Shown here in pieces: positions 16,306 through 24,358 of a DNA stretch of 38,081 bases. The notes below the pieces were generated by a model that was not told the DNA's origin, ran no database searches, and saw only the letters and a program-made list of their open reading frames with translations. Source of the stretch: Kamptonema sp. UHCC 0994 (GTDB taxonomy: Bacteria; Cyanobacteriota; Cyanobacteriia; Cyanobacteriales; Microcoleaceae); NCBI RefSeq assembly GCF_029167235.1, contig NZ_JARFTR010000019.1, positions 1-38,081 of the forward strand, given 5' to 3'. A program made the position numbers and the translations under genes. How positions within the stretch are numbered: position 1 is the stretch's first letter; every line of letters begins with the position of its first letter.

Positions 16306-18232
16306 ATTCTACCGTCACCGACTTGGCCAAATTCCTCGGTTGATCGACATCCAAACCTCGCCTCGCCGCAATGTGATAAGCCAACAATTGCAAGGGGATT
16401 ACTGTCAAAATTGGTGACAGTAACTCATCCACCATCGGCACAGGCAAAACATCATTAAAAACATCTGCCCCAGTCAAAAGTTCCTTGGGCATTACCCCAA
16501 TTAAACGGGCATCTCGCGCCTTAGCTTCTTGGGCATTAGAAAGCACTTTTTCATAAACATTACCAGGCATAGCGATCGCCACCACCGGCACTTTAGCATC
16601 TAACAAGGCAATGGGCCCATGTTTCATCTCCCCTGCTGGATAACCCTCAGCATGAATATAACTAATTTCCTTCAACTTCAAAGCCCCTTCCAAAGCAATA
16701 GGAAAATTAATTCCTCGCCCTAAAAAGATAAAATCGCGCGTTTCATTGAACTCGTGGGAAAGTTCCTCAATCTGCCTTTCCTGAATCTCTAAAAACCTCT
16801 CCATTTCAATCGGTAACTGTCGCAAACCAGCCATAATTTCCTTCAATCTACCTTCACTGATAGTTTGTCGCTGATAAGCTAAATCTAAAGCTAAGCAATA
16901 AAATGCCATCAATTGACCGACAAAAGTTTTAGTAGCAGCAACCCCAATTTCCATCCCGGCATGAGTATTAATAATGTGGGGAATTGTATGACTAAGGGAA
17001 CTTTCCGGTCGATTAGTAATGCCTAGCATTCTAGCTCGAAACTTGTCAGTAAAACCAGCACGGCGCTGTTCTTCCATGCCCAAAGCTGCCAGCGTGTCAG
17101 CAGTTTCACCTGACTGAGTAACACCAATTGTCAGAGTATTTGCCGTCAGCGGTGCCGGTGCATAGCGATATTCAGAAGCGTATTGCACTGTTGTGGGAAT
17201 ATTTGCTAACTGTTCTAAAAGATATTTTCCTACCAGGGAAGCGTGCCAAGAAGTGCCGCAAGCTAAAATAGAAATATGTTCCAAATCAGCACATAATTCA
17301 GTTGGTAAACCCAGATGAATTGGCGATCGCCCATTGCCCATCCACTCGCTATCTGCGTAAGCTTCCAAACAATCACGCACAACTGTCGGCTGTTCGTAAA
17401 TTTCCTTGTGCATGAAGTGCTTAAAGCCCTGTTTTTCAACCAGAATTGGATTCCATCCCAATATCCGGGGGCTTTTTTTCAGCTTCTCGCCAGCAAAGTT
17501 ATAAACTTCAACACCCATCGGCGTTAACCTTGCCAATTCCCCATTTTCCAAAGATAGTACGGCGCGGGTGTGGGCCAACAATGCAGGGGTATCAGAAGCA
17601 CAGAAAAATTCTCCAGAACCAAAGCCAATGACCAGAGGAGCGTGCTGTCTTGCTACAATTAACTCATCGGGATAGTCTACACAGAGAACTGCGATCGCAA
17701 AGGCTCCCTGCAATTGATTCACCGCCGCTAACACTGCCTCTAAAAAAGCCTCTGAATCAGCCAATTCTAAGGAATCATCATTCCCCGTTTCCCCCTCTGT
17801 CTTCTGCCTCCTGCCTTCTACCATCAATTCAGCAATTAAATTCGGGATCACCTCAGTATCCGTATCCGAGATAAACTTATGTCCCTTAGCCTTGAGCTCT
17901 TCCCTTAACTCCCAATAATTTTCCACAATCCCATTTTGGACTACCGCCACCTGGCGATCGCTATCCAGATGCGGGTGGGCGTTATACTCCTCTGGCTTGC
18001 CGTGAGTCGCCCAACGAGTGTGCCCAATACCAATCGCGGCCGGAGTTTCCGCCCCAGCTAACTTTTCCCGCAGATTATGCAGTTTACCCTTCGCACGCAC
18101 GCAATTAATTTGCCCTTCCCAGATCGTAGCGAGGCCAGCCGAATCGTAGCCCCGGTATTCCAGTTTTTCCAACCCCGCCAGTAATATTTCACTTGCTGCT
18201 TGGGTGCCGATATAGCCAACGATTCCGCACAT
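16304..18232 (-). CDS. glmS: Glutamine-fructose-6-phosphate aminotransferase (isomerizing)
   Basis: GlmS makes glucosamine-6-phosphate from fructose-6-phosphate and glutamine, the first step to UDP-GlcNAc for peptidoglycan and envelope sugars. The 642 residues start MCGIVGYIG, with Cys2 as the glutaminase nucleophile, then RGYDSAG, GHTRWATHG and QNGIVENY. Two SIS domains follow (ACGTSWHASLVGKY, VTQSGETADTLAAL) and the end is PRNLAKSVTVE, as in the family. An odd hydrophilic stretch at residues about 139-152 (EGRRQKTEGETGND) lies in the glutaminase domain before the AVLAAVNQLQGAFA segment and is encoded by repeat-like DNA. Stands alone on the minus strand, convergent with the RTX gene. Start is the ATG at 18232, fixed by the essential N-terminal Cys. 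Confidence 0.97.
   Translation of the reverse strand: MCGIVGYIGTQAASEILLAGLEKLEYRGYDSAGLATIWEGQINCVRAKGKLHNLREKLAGAETPAAIGIGHTRWATHGKPEEYNAHPHLDSDRQVAVVQNGIVENYWELREELKAKGHKFISDTDTEVIPNLIAELMVEGRRQKTEGETGNDDSLELADSEAFLEAVLAAVNQLQGAFAIAVLCVDYPDELIVARQHAPLVIGFGSGEFFCASDTPALLAHTRAVLSLENGELARLTPMGVEVYNFAGEKLKKSPRILGWNPILVEKQGFKHFMHKEIYEQPTVVRDCLEAYADSEWMGNGRSPIHLGLPTELCADLEHISILACGTSWHASLVGKYLLEQLANIPTTVQYASEYRYAPAPLTANTLTIGVTQSGETADTLAALGMEEQRRAGFTDKFRARMLGITNRPESSLSHTIPHIINTHAGMEIGVAATKTFVGQLMAFYCLALDLAYQRQTISEGRLKEIMAGLRQLPIEMERFLEIQERQIEELSHEFNETRDFIFLGRGINFPIALEGALKLKEISYIHAEGYPAGEMKHGPIALLDAKVPVVAIAMPGNVYEKVLSNAQEAKARDARLIGVMPKELLTGADVFNDVLPVPMVDELLSPILTVIPLQLLAYHIAARRGLDVDQPRNLAKSVTVE
17777..17822. 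repeat. Repeat-like in-frame insertion in glmS
   Basis: On the coding strand this reads as GAAGGCAGGAGGCAGAAGAC followed by purine-rich units. GGCAGAAGGC-type repeats are common between cyanobacterial genes. Here they add about 14 hydrophilic residues that have no counterpart in GlmS proteins I know. Confidence 0.6.
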
Positions 18233-18519
18233 TTAAGGTAAAACTCCTGCTGAGGGCCTTACAGCAAACCTACAATGCCTGTAGGGAAGCCGTTAACTGA
18301 TTTTAGACTGAACTTTTACTGTAGTGAATTATCCGCCTAAAAGTAAACCCCGTAGAAAGAATGATTCTCCGGGGCTTACAAGTGCGATCGCGCGATCGCT
18401 TCTTCAGAGCCTGGTTGTTCTGGGCTATATTGGATTTACCGCCGAAAATAGGTATGTATTTGCGCTTTAGCGGTAAAACCTCTTATCTAGTTGCACTTTA
18501 GCGCTAAAACATCTAAATT
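18233..18519 (+). ncRNA. Candidate structured RNA upstream of the retron-type RT
   Basis: The gap before the RT gene is rich in inverted repeats. CCTACA/TGTAGG with a 5-base loop is at 18269-18285. A strong hairpin at 18343-18379 has 15-position arms with two mismatches (GTAAaCCCCGtAGAA / TTCTcCGGGGcTTAC). TTTACCGC at 18435-18442 pairs with GCGGTAAA at 18470-18477, and the palindrome TTTAGCGCTAAA is at 18497-18508. Retrons usually encode their msr-msd RNA just upstream of the RT, so this is the natural place for it. No priming guanosine or a1/a2 pair could be fixed by eye, and part resembles dispersed repeats (compare 27202-27268). Confidence 0.3.
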
Positions 18520-18577
18520 TTCCTTCTTCCTTCTTCCTTCTTCCTTCTTCCTTCTTCCTTCTTCCTTCTTCCTTCTT
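18520..18577 (+). repeat. TTCCTTC heptamer array abutting the RT start codon
   Basis: Eight perfect copies of TTCCTTC (18520-18575) plus TT run directly into the ATG at 18578. The pyrimidine tract leaves no Shine-Dalgarno sequence for that ATG. The frame stays open upstream through the array to a TTG at 18491, giving FFLLPSS-type repeats. Each gain or loss of one 7-base unit would shift that upstream frame. Confidence 0.9.
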
Positions 18578-19978
18578 ATGACAGACCAACCACGTACCCG
18601 CCAAGAACTATACGATCGCATCCGAGAAACTGGTAGAGAAGAATTCATTCTTGAAGAAATGATCCGCTATGGATTTTGGCCCGCCCAAGGCGAGATTCCG
18701 CAAGATCCCGCCGATGAAATTCGTCGCGAAGGAGAAATTAGGCGAGAACTTAATGAACTCCAGCAGCAAAGTTATCAACTCCAAAATGAAAAGACACTCC
18801 GCAAACAAGCACTTCAGCAACGGTTAGCAGAATCGCGGCGAAAGCAGCAGGAAACAAAAGAACGCCGGGAAAGAGAAAGACAACAAAAAGCGGAAAATTG
18901 GCAACAGAGAAAACAGCAAGAAATTCTCTATCTCGGTGATGGTATATCCGGCGGATTAAATAACTTTAACGCCGAAATCGAACGCTTACAAAACTATGGA
19001 TTACCCATTTGCAATACCGCCGAAGAAATTGCCACCGCCATCAACATTAGCATCGGAGAATTACGCTTTCTCGCTTTTTCGCGCAAAACTTCCACAATCT
19101 CCCATTATATCCGCTTCAAAATCCCTAAGAAAACAGGCGGGAATCGCCTCATTTCTGCACCTATGCCGCGCCTGAAAAAAGTACAGCATTGGATTCTTAC
19201 TAATATACTAGAAAAAATGGAACTGCACGCAGCAGCTCACGGCTTTCGTCCCTACCATTCAATTGTTACAAATGCCTTACCTCATGTTAGAGCAGAAGTT
19301 ATTATCAACTTCGACCTCAAAGACTTTTTCCCATCAATTTCTTATAAGCGAGTCAAAGGACTTTTTCAATCCTTTGGCTATTCAGAAGCCGCCGCAACAA
19401 TTTTCGGTTTGCTGTGTACAGAACCCGAAATTGAACAAGTAGAAATAGACGGCAAAACATACTTTGTAGCATTAACAGAACGCCACTTACCTCAAGGTTC
19501 CCCTGCAAGTCCAGCTATTACAAATCTAATGTGTCGCCGTCTCGATAGCCGCCTGACTAAAATGGCTGAAGACGTAGGATTTGTTTACACTCGCTACGCC
19601 GATGACCTAACGTTTTCCGCTTCAGGTGATAGCCTTCGCCATATTTGTAATATTCTCAAACGTACAGAATCAATTGTCACTCACGAAGGGTTTACAATTA
19701 ATCAACAAAAAACTAGAATCCTGCGAAAAAATCGACAACAAGAAGTTACAGGAGTGGTCGTCAATGACCGCCCCAGTATTGCTAAAAAAGAGCTAAAACG
19801 CTTTCGTGCTACATTGTATCAAATAGAAAAAGATGGCCCCGAAGGTAAACACTGGGGTAATTCTTCTGATGTCATCGCCTCAATTCAAGGCTTTGCTAAC
19901 TTTGTGGCAATGGTCGAGCCCCAAAAAGGCGCAGAGTTTCAAAAACAGGTAAAAAAAATCAAAGAAAAATTCAATTAG
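18578..19978 (+). CDS. Retron-type reverse transcriptase with N-terminal coiled coil
   Basis: The 466-residue product is an RNA-directed DNA polymerase. Motif A is NFDLKDFFPSI, motif B LPQGSPASPAITNL, and the catalytic YADD is at 340-343. Two marks of retron RTs are present: NAxxH in region X (N232-ALP-H236) and VTG in region Y (390-392). Retron RTs prime reverse transcription on their own ncRNA, and many retrons are anti-phage systems. Unusual is a charged Gln/Arg/Glu-rich stretch, probably coiled coil, at about 40-125, making this longer than a typical retron RT of about 320 residues. An ATG at 18578 is the likely start; an in-frame TTG at 18491 would add a Phe/Leu-rich leader from repeat DNA. 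The Anbu gene follows 64 bases later on the same strand. Confidence 0.88.
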   Translation: MTDQPRTRQELYDRIRETGREEFILEEMIRYGFWPAQGEIPQDPADEIRREGEIRRELNELQQQSYQLQNEKTLRKQALQQRLAESRRKQQETKERRERERQQKAENWQQRKQQEILYLGDGISGGLNNFNAEIERLQNYGLPICNTAEEIATAINISIGELRFLAFSRKTSTISHYIRFKIPKKTGGNRLISAPMPRLKKVQHWILTNILEKMELHAAAHGFRPYHSIVTNALPHVRAEVIINFDLKDFFPSISYKRVKGLFQSFGYSEAAATIFGLLCTEPEIEQVEIDGKTYFVALTERHLPQGSPASPAITNLMCRRLDSRLTKMAEDVGFVYTRYADDLTFSASGDSLRHICNILKRTESIVTHEGFTINQQKTRILRKNRQQEVTGVVVNDRPSIAKKELKRFRATLYQIEKDGPEGKHWGNSSDVIASIQGFANFVAMVEPQKGAEFQKQVKKIKEKFN

Positions 19979-20042
19979 ATGAGAGAATGGGAAGGCGGGA
20001 AACAAAATATCCCACAATGTAAAATCAAAATCTAAAATCGAT

Positions 20043-20813
20043 ATGACTTATTGCCTTGGAATTATTACCCGCTATGGAATGGTGATGGCTGCTGACTCGC
20101 GGACTAATGCAGGAGTTGATTATATCTCAACTTACCAAAAATTATTTGATTTTTCCTGTCCGGGGGAACGGGTAATCTTAGTCTGTACTTCAGGCAACCT
20201 GTCCATGACTCAAGGGGTAATTAGTGGACTGAATAAAGATATTAAAGTAGCCGCGGATATGAACCTCCATACTCTTCCTTCCTTATACGAAGTGGCCCGC
20301 TATATTGGAGGGAAAATTCGTTCTATGGTTGAAATCGACCAAGCTTGGCTAAAGAAGGACGGGATTGATGCTAAATGCAGTCTACTTTTGGGGGGACAAA
20401 TTAAGGGTCAAGAACCGGAATTGTTTATGATTTACAGTCAAGGTAACTGTATTCAAGCCACTTCGGAAACTCCTTTTCTGCAAATTGGAGAGGCTAAGTA
20501 TGGCAAACCTATTTTAGATCGGGCTCTCAGTTTTGAAACTCCATTAGAAGGTGCAGCTAAATGTGCTCTGCTATCCATTGATTCTACGATGAAATCGAAT
20601 ATTTCTGTAGGGCCGCCGATTAATTTAGTGATGTATGAAACCGATAGCTTAGTTGTTCGGAATCGGTTGTTATTGCGTCTGGGAGATCCTTATTTGGCGG
20701 AGATTCGGAAGATGTGGGAGGTCTCTCTTAGAGAAGCTTTTGAACGCATTCCTGATATTAACTGGCGGCACAATTTAGAGAAAGAGCCGTCGGAAGATAT
20801 TATTATTGATTGA
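20043..20813 (+). CDS. Anbu-type bacterial proteasome homologue
   Basis: The 256-residue product is an Ntn-hydrolase of the predicted proteasome-type protease family (Anbu/BPH). The start MTYCLGIITRYGMVMAADSR puts the catalytic Thr directly after the initiator Met, so no propeptide is needed. After Met removal, Thr1, Asp17 (AADSR) and Lys32 (YQKLFDF) fit the proteasome active-site set. The internal CTSGNLSMTQGV resembles the conserved Gly/Ser region. Anbu genes elsewhere often sit with alpha-E, ATP-grasp and transglutaminase-like genes; none is in this window. Instead it follows the retron-type RT. Its substrates are unknown. A heptamer array lies just downstream. Confidence 0.88.
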   Translation: MTYCLGIITRYGMVMAADSRTNAGVDYISTYQKLFDFSCPGERVILVCTSGNLSMTQGVISGLNKDIKVAADMNLHTLPSLYEVARYIGGKIRSMVEIDQAWLKKDGIDAKCSLLLGGQIKGQEPELFMIYSQGNCIQATSETPFLQIGEAKYGKPILDRALSFETPLEGAAKCALLSIDSTMKSNISVGPPINLVMYETDSLVVRNRLLLRLGDPYLAEIRKMWEVSLREAFERIPDINWRHNLEKEPSEDIIID

Positions 20814-20821
20814 TTTTTAAT

Positions 20822-20907
20822 GACTAAACAACCAACAACTAACAACTAACAACCAACAACTAACAACTAACAACTAACAACTAACAACTAACAACCAACA
20901 ACTAACA
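20822..20907. repeat. AACAACT/AACAACC heptamer array
   Basis: About twelve copies of a 7-base unit (AACAACT with AACAACC variants) fill the gap between the convergent Anbu and membrane-protein genes. No terminator hairpin is visible. Confidence 0.92.
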
Positions 20908-20908
20908 A

Positions 20909-21598
20909 TTACCGTTTAGCAATTCTTAAACCTTCCCGAAAATGAGAAATTGTGGCAATTACAGCTATAGAAAAGTAAAAAATTCGCAGACACCAAAAGC
21001 AAGTTGCCATTAACCAAGAAACAATTGTTGGCGGTACTCCTGTTAATTGAACAAATTTTGAGTTAACTTTTTTTTCAAAGTTATCTAAGTCATTCATTTG
21101 AACTTGTTTAGTAGGGAGAACTGGAAACTGTGCTGTATATAAGTAGAAACCAAGAAAACCTTCATTTCCAACTCTGTTGTTTAAAAAAGAGTTGGTTAAT
21201 TTTTCTGCTTGTTCTGGTGATAAAGTCTCTTCTACTCCGACAGATTGTAGCCAAATATTATATCTAACTACCGGGGTGCTCATGAAAATTAATGGTACAG
21301 AAATTATTAACAAAATAGCGCTGGTTTGACGACCTAATTTCGGATATAAAAGAACGGTAGCAACCCCAAAACCCATGCCAAGAATAGCAAATACTAAGAT
21401 ATTTAATAATTCGACAACTTCTATGCCTTTAAATAAATCTCCGACGATAAATATGGGATATAATAATTTGTCTGCCAATAACAGAGCTGCTACTTTGATT
21501 AAGATTACTATGCTAACAAGAGTAACTGTACAGGCAACATAGGCAAAAGCGCCTAGAATATAGAGTAAGATTAGGCCTAGTAGTTTTAATAACGGCAT
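20909..21598 (-). CDS. Hypothetical membrane protein
   Basis: No family was recognised. The 229 residues have about four to five hydrophobic segments: roughly 5-40, 62-85, 93-112 and 190-215. A soluble stretch (about 115-185, with VEETLSPEQAEKLTNSF) lies between the third and last. It may be an inner-membrane or thylakoid protein. It begins 8 bases after the tlyA stop codon on the same strand, so it is probably translated from the tlyA transcript. ATG at 21598. Confidence 0.7.
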   Translation of the reverse strand: MPLLKLLGLILLYILGAFAYVACTVTLVSIVILIKVAALLLADKLLYPIFIVGDLFKGIEVVELLNILVFAILGMGFGVATVLLYPKLGRQTSAILLIISVPLIFMSTPVVRYNIWLQSVGVEETLSPEQAEKLTNSFLNNRVGNEGFLGFYLYTAQFPVLPTKQVQMNDLDNFEKKVNSKFVQLTGVPPTIVSWLMATCFWCLRIFYFSIAVIATISHFREGLRIAKR

Positions 21599-21605
21599 GG
21601 AACTA

Positions 21606-22484
21606 TCAGGTGATTGAGTGCTTAGAGGTGGGATTGGCCAGTTCCCGTTGGGCCGTTTGGGCGATTTCTATAATCTGTTGCTTGTCAACTGGTAGTGCGA
21701 TCGCACAAGTGTTAACCACAGCAGAATTATCCATCCGTAACCAGAGAAGATATTCAATATTACCAGCAGGGCCAACTAAAGGCGACCAAGTTAAGCCGCG
21801 ATATTCCCATCCTAAAGCGATCGCGGCACAACAAACCTGGTAAATTGCATCCGCTTGGTCAGTCGCAGAACGCACAACACCTTTTTTCCCAATGCGCGAT
21901 CGCCCTACTTCAAACTGTGGCTTCACCAGCAATACTAACTCCTTTGGCGACACTAATAGCTGCGATAGTGCAGGTAAAATTTTTGTCAGGGAAATAAACG
22001 ATACGTCCGCTACGCCTAAATCTGCATAATTTCCCTCATCCTCTAGAGGTAATTCTCCGTAAAGATCCGCAGGTGTCAAATACCGCAAATTAGTGCGTTC
22101 TTTTAAAATCACCCTAGAATCGTTTCGTAACCGCCAGTCAACTTGACCATACCCAACATCTACACCATAAACCTTGATAGCACCAGCTTGCAGTAGACAG
22201 TCGGTAAAACCCCCAGTGGAAATCCCCCCGTCGAGGCAAATTCTGTCTGCTACGGGAATATTAAAAACTTCTAAAGCTTTAGCTAGTTTTTCGCCGCCTC
22301 TGGAAACATAGGGAGGGCGTTCTTTAATTTTAATGACAGCAAGAATGTCTACCTCGGTACCTGGTTTGTCAATCACTTGCTGATTAACTGTCACTTCCCC
22401 AGCCCTAATTAAACGTTGAGCTTGTTGCCTTGAGGCACACAAATCTAAGTCTACCAATAATGCGTCCAGTCTTTGTTTAGCCAA
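21606..22484 (-). CDS. tlyA: TlyA-family rRNA 2'-O-methyltransferase
   Basis: The TlyA family methylates ribose in 16S and/or 23S rRNA; some members have haemolysin annotations from older work. The 292 residues begin with an S4 RNA-binding domain (MAKQRLDALLVDLDLCASRQ, about 1-60), and then a FtsJ-like Rossmann methyltransferase. The SAM-binding region is LDGGISTGGFTDCLLQAGA and GVDVGYGQVDWRLRND, and VADVSFISLTKILP and VLLVKPQFEVGR follow, all TlyA signatures. ATG at 22484. It leads a two-gene set with the membrane protein downstream. Confidence 0.92.
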   Translation of the reverse strand: MAKQRLDALLVDLDLCASRQQAQRLIRAGEVTVNQQVIDKPGTEVDILAVIKIKERPPYVSRGGEKLAKALEVFNIPVADRICLDGGISTGGFTDCLLQAGAIKVYGVDVGYGQVDWRLRNDSRVILKERTNLRYLTPADLYGELPLEDEGNYADLGVADVSFISLTKILPALSQLLVSPKELVLLVKPQFEVGRSRIGKKGVVRSATDQADAIYQVCCAAIALGWEYRGLTWSPLVGPAGNIEYLLWLRMDNSAVVNTCAIALPVDKQQIIEIAQTAQRELANPTSKHSIT

Positions 22485-22827
22485 GGAATTTTATTTGATA
22501 AGTCGAAAGAATAAAGCCAGTTTTTTAGTCATTCGTATTTTACATTTAATCAAGTGAGTTTATTTAGATAGAGTTGCTAAAACTAGCCTAAAGTTTTGAC
22601 AGTTTATATAAATAAATCTTTCTCAAGATAGAAGTGCTTTACCTCCGAGTTTTGCCCACTCAAACCTATTTCGAGCCTCAATCCTACCTTCAGTGATAGC
22701 GATCACTTACGTCATAGATTGCAATCACAAACCAGACTCCGTAGGATCACATAGAAGCTTTAGAATTTAGCTGATGATAGGAACATAGAACGTCAAACCC
22801 CTATAGATTTATATTTCCCCGAAAGCT
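22485..22827. other. Intergenic region between divergent tlyA and a small gene
   Basis: This 343-base gap must hold the promoters of both flanking genes. The only distinct element is a CRP-like palindrome at 22692-22707. The rest is A/T-rich with no gene signal. Confidence 0.5.
22692..22707. promoter_or_regulatory. Candidate CRP-family binding site
   Basis: The sequence AGTGATAGCGATCACT is a perfect palindrome of 6-base arms around AGCG and matches GTGA-N6-TCAC, the core recognised by cAMP-receptor-type regulators, including those of cyanobacteria. It lies about 120 bases before the small gene at 22828 and about 210 before tlyA. A single chance match cannot be excluded. Confidence 0.35.
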
Positions 22828-23028
22828 ATGCAAACTTTCACTAACTTTCCTCTAGAAAACCCCTGCAAAAGCCAAGAAAACCCGATCGCTATTTTCAGCG
22901 GCGATATTATTCACATTCTTTATCCTAATGGGGAAGTAGAAGTAACCACCGCCGAGCGAGTCGATCTCCGCCAAACCAAAATGCCCCTCGACAAATGTCT
23001 GGTGTGGGGCTGCTTTGAAGAGTTTTAA
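22828..23028 (+). CDS. Small hypothetical protein
   Basis: A 66-residue frame starts at ATG 22828 with no recognised family. The central part IAIFSGDIIHILYPNGEVEVTTAERVD looks like a short beta-rich fold and the end is KMPLDKCLVWGCFEEF. Base composition and codon use resemble the neighbouring genes, and the antisense frame is less protein-like. Some doubt remains that it is expressed. Confidence 0.5.
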   Translation: MQTFTNFPLENPCKSQENPIAIFSGDIIHILYPNGEVEVTTAERVDLRQTKMPLDKCLVWGCFEEF

Positions 23029-23234
23029 AGACAATAATAACGAGAAAAAAGTTCGTTTCGCCCCAAGAGCCCAAGCAAGAGAGCGATCGCTCTTTAGCTG
23101 CGGTGCCAAAGGTGCGATCGCTCTATTCCAAACTTACTTACACTGCGTAACAGCGATTTTCTTTCCCCTCAGCTACCTTCCACTCTGTTAAATAATTGGT
23201 AGGAAAGCGGAGACGCGATCGCCACCTGCATCAA

Positions 23235-23744
23235 CTAGATATCCTTCTCACTCAACTCACGGATCATGTAATCAAAAGGTTGATCCAAGAAAGCCCCAGT
23301 TTCAATTCCCGCTGCTGCCACTTCTGCCTTGACAATATCTTTTAAGATACCAATCCCTACAACCGTCGGCCCAATTGGAACTCCCAGCGAATTGTAAGTT
23401 TCCCGCAAGCCTTGAAGCACGCGCTCGTCGAGTACGTCTGTATTGCCAGCTACAAGCGCGTAAGTAGCATAACGTAGGTAGTAGTCCATGTCCCGCAGAC
23501 AAGCCGCATAGCGGCGAGTAGTGTAGGCATTTCCACCCGGACGAATCAGTTCCGGCTGTTCCGCAAAGAGCTGCGTTCCAGCTTGCTTAACAATGGCTCC
23601 AGCATTGCCATTAATCACTCTTGCCGCCTGCACTCGTGCAGTACCCGTCTCAAAATAGGATTTTAACCGCTCAATCCCATCCCGGTCTAGATACCGACCC
23701 GTCACATCGTAATTTCCAATCAGGCTGGTTACTGCATCCCGCAT
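23235..23744 (-). CDS. apcF: Allophycocyanin beta-18 subunit ApcF
   Basis: ApcF replaces a beta subunit in the allophycocyanin trimers of the phycobilisome core, next to the core-membrane linker ApcE, and helps pass energy to photosystems. The 169 residues begin MRDAVTSLIGNYDVTGRYLD, which matches ApcF rather than ApcB. The bilin-attachment Cys82 lies in RRYAACLRDMDYYLRYATYA, and Asn72 (RPGGN), the methylated residue of beta-type subunits, is present. VLQGLRETYNSLGVPIGPTV is conserved. It stands alone and diverges from glnA across 614 bases. ATG at 23744. Confidence 0.95.
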   Translation of the reverse strand: MRDAVTSLIGNYDVTGRYLDRDGIERLKSYFETGTARVQAARVINGNAGAIVKQAGTQLFAEQPELIRPGGNAYTTRRYAACLRDMDYYLRYATYALVAGNTDVLDERVLQGLRETYNSLGVPIGPTVVGIGILKDIVKAEVAAAGIETGAFLDQPFDYMIRELSEKDI

Positions 23745-24358
23745 GAAATTTCTCTCCCAACAAGCTTTATAGAAAGTAAATTGAAAACCGCTTCTAAAAA
23801 CCTACAGAAATCTGTAAATCAAACTTAGCGGTTTATGTTTTGCCTAGAGCAAGTGCTATATGCTTCCCTTTTTGCTCAGGTTGGCCTACTCTTCCCAGTT
23901 AGAGACTGCCTTGATTAGCAGAGGACTTGAAATATTTGATTTTTTGATGATTAGTTTGTGCCAAGTGTTTTTCTGTGGTTTTCACACCCAGTAAGCTTTA
24001 GCAACCCGCACTAATCAAGCGTTTCCCCAGTTTATCACAATTATTGTTGGTTTTCGTCAAATTCTGAGAAAACCTAGACAAACCTATGTATTTTGGCAAC
24101 TGCCTAAAACCCCGCGCCTAAAGGCCAGGTATAAAAGGCTGTCGCAGATTTTAACCTGCTGTAATAAATATGATTTTAGGGGATCGGTTGCCTAAGTCCT
24201 AACAAAGCTATTGAATATTTACAAGAGTCCCAACTATCATACTAAGCTTTTGTATCGAAAAATACAACCTTATAACGGTTGAATGCCTATGATCGCTCAA
24301 ATCGTCTGTCAAAGAATCTGCGATCGCCGAGAAATAACTAACATAAGGAGTTAAGTTA
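23745..24358. other. Long divergent apcF-glnA intergenic region
   Basis: This 614-base region has no open frame worth calling. Its right part holds the NtcA promoter and leader of glnA. The left part should hold the apcF promoter and leader, but no clear box could be assigned. Confidence 0.6.
24252..24293 (+). promoter_or_regulatory. NtcA-activated promoter of glnA
   Basis: A perfect NtcA site GTA-N8-TAC (GTATCGAAAAATAC, 24252-24265) is followed after 22 bases by a TATGAT -10 box (24288-24293, TAN3T form). This is the canonical class II NtcA promoter layout, with the site replacing the -35 box. It lies 66 bases before the glnA start and predicts induction on nitrogen limitation. Confidence 0.88.

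Noticed and set aside
18378-18402. Overlapping HIP1 octamers upstream of the RT as an origin or att site
   Set aside because: HIP1 is extremely frequent across this genome; two overlapping copies alone do not indicate a special site.
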